Source of the DNA: an uncultured Victivallaceae bacterium
GTDB taxonomy: Bacteria > Verrucomicrobiota > Lentisphaeria > Victivallales > Victivallaceae
Direction: 5' to 3'
NCBI GenBank assembly: GCA_934663655.1
Contig: CAKUKT010000170.1
Span: 1-6,099, forward strand
Length of the DNA: 6,099 nucleotides
The position numbers were made by a program, and so were the translations under genes. The notes under the pieces were generated by a model. That model saw only the letters and a list, made by a program, of their open reading frames with translations, searched no databases and had not been told where the DNA came from. Positions 5,831 through 6,099 of the stretch are shown in pieces (position 1 is the stretch's first letter; every line of letters starts with the position of its first letter).

Positions 5831-6099
5831 TCACTGCCGTGCCCGGCACGGCGACCAGGCGGGCATGGAGAGAGGATAGGAGGTGGAGAGCAGCTTGCGG
5901 CTTCTCCCGGTACGGGTGTCGATCACATGGAGTTCCCCCTTGCCGCGCCCGTCGGAACGCTTGCAGACCACATGGCGGTTGTCAGCGGCCCAGGCGGGAG
6001 ATTCCCAGTTGCCGGGAGCTTCGGTGACCCGGCGGTTCTCCCCGGTGTTCAAATCGTACACGCCGATCGTATATTGACCGTCAACCCGGGCGGCATAGA
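5831..6099 (-). CDS. tolB: TolB, C-terminal 88 residues (5' end beyond right window edge)
   Basis: TolB is a periplasmic beta-propeller protein that binds Pal in the Tol-Pal system, which maintains the outer membrane during division. Only the last blades are visible. The first complete codon is at 6097-6095. The frame shows two PD40-type repeats: TIGVYDLNTGENRRVTEAPG, then SPAWAADNRHVVCKRSDG with GELHVIDTRTGRSRKLL. It finishes with SYPLSMPAWSP and a short CRARQ tail, and the PAWSP ending is characteristic of TolB. A GTG at 6061 opens the frame within the window, but coding clearly continues upstream, so it is not the start. In many Gram-negatives pal follows tolB; here folC follows instead. 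Another PD40/TolB-like periplasmic protein is the alternative, since the N-terminal TolB domain is out of view. Confidence 0.75.
   Translation of the reverse strand, partial: YAARVDGQYTIGVYDLNTGENRRVTEAPGNWESPAWAADNRHVVCKRSDGRGKGELHVIDTRTGRSRKLLSTSYPLSMPAWSPCRARQ

Noticed and set aside
5802..5849. Longer folC starting at ATG 5849 or 5828
   Set aside because: The added residues precede the conserved FolC N-terminus, the 5849 start lies inside tolB, and the ATG at 5801 has its own ribosome site.

Overview
The window is GC-rich chromosomal DNA from a Gram-negative (diderm) bacterium. It contains an OstA/LptA-type LPS-transport protein, the periplasmic protein TolB and the Tat translocase subunit TatC, which together imply an outer membrane and a periplasm. 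The acyltransferase subfamily and general sequence style remind me of the PVC group (Lentisphaerota/Victivallis-like), but that is an impression and not something the window proves. No phage, transposon, CRISPR, tRNA or rRNA is visible.

Layout from left to right. (1) A leftward two-gene unit at 1-1228 encodes a PlsC-like lysophospholipid acyltransferase, followed 3 bases later by an OstA/LptA-like exported protein. The latter starts at a TTG codon and runs off the left edge. (2) A roughly 250-base divergent intergenic region holds a promoter-like sequence for each direction and an A/T-tract hairpin. (3) A rightward pair has 11 bases of overlap: larB (nickel-pincer nucleotide cofactor synthesis) and tatC (Tat protein export). 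(4) After a 120-base gap with its own near-consensus promoter comes fba, a class II fructose-bisphosphate aldolase, followed by three back-to-back hairpins, the last of which is a good intrinsic terminator. (5) About 360 bases (4157-4520) contain no supportable gene but carry several dyad symmetries. (6) A leftward pair reads in from the right edge: the C-terminal end of tolB, then folC (folylpolyglutamate/dihydrofolate synthase) 29 bases downstream. folC converges on fba.

How the genes work together. The left unit looks like envelope biogenesis (lipid acylation plus lipopolysaccharide transport). larB-tatC pairs a cofactor gene with an export gene by translational coupling, with no obvious shared pathway. 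fba is a stand-alone glycolysis/gluconeogenesis gene. tolB-folC joins envelope integrity to folate metabolism.

Most of the window is ordinary housekeeping sequence, and I do not see a new multi-gene system. The points most worth a second look are: larB without larA, larC or larE beside it; the acyltransferase with Glu and Gln variants in its catalytic motifs; the TTG start hidden behind a decoy ATG; the hairpin cluster after fba; and the structured gene-free tract.
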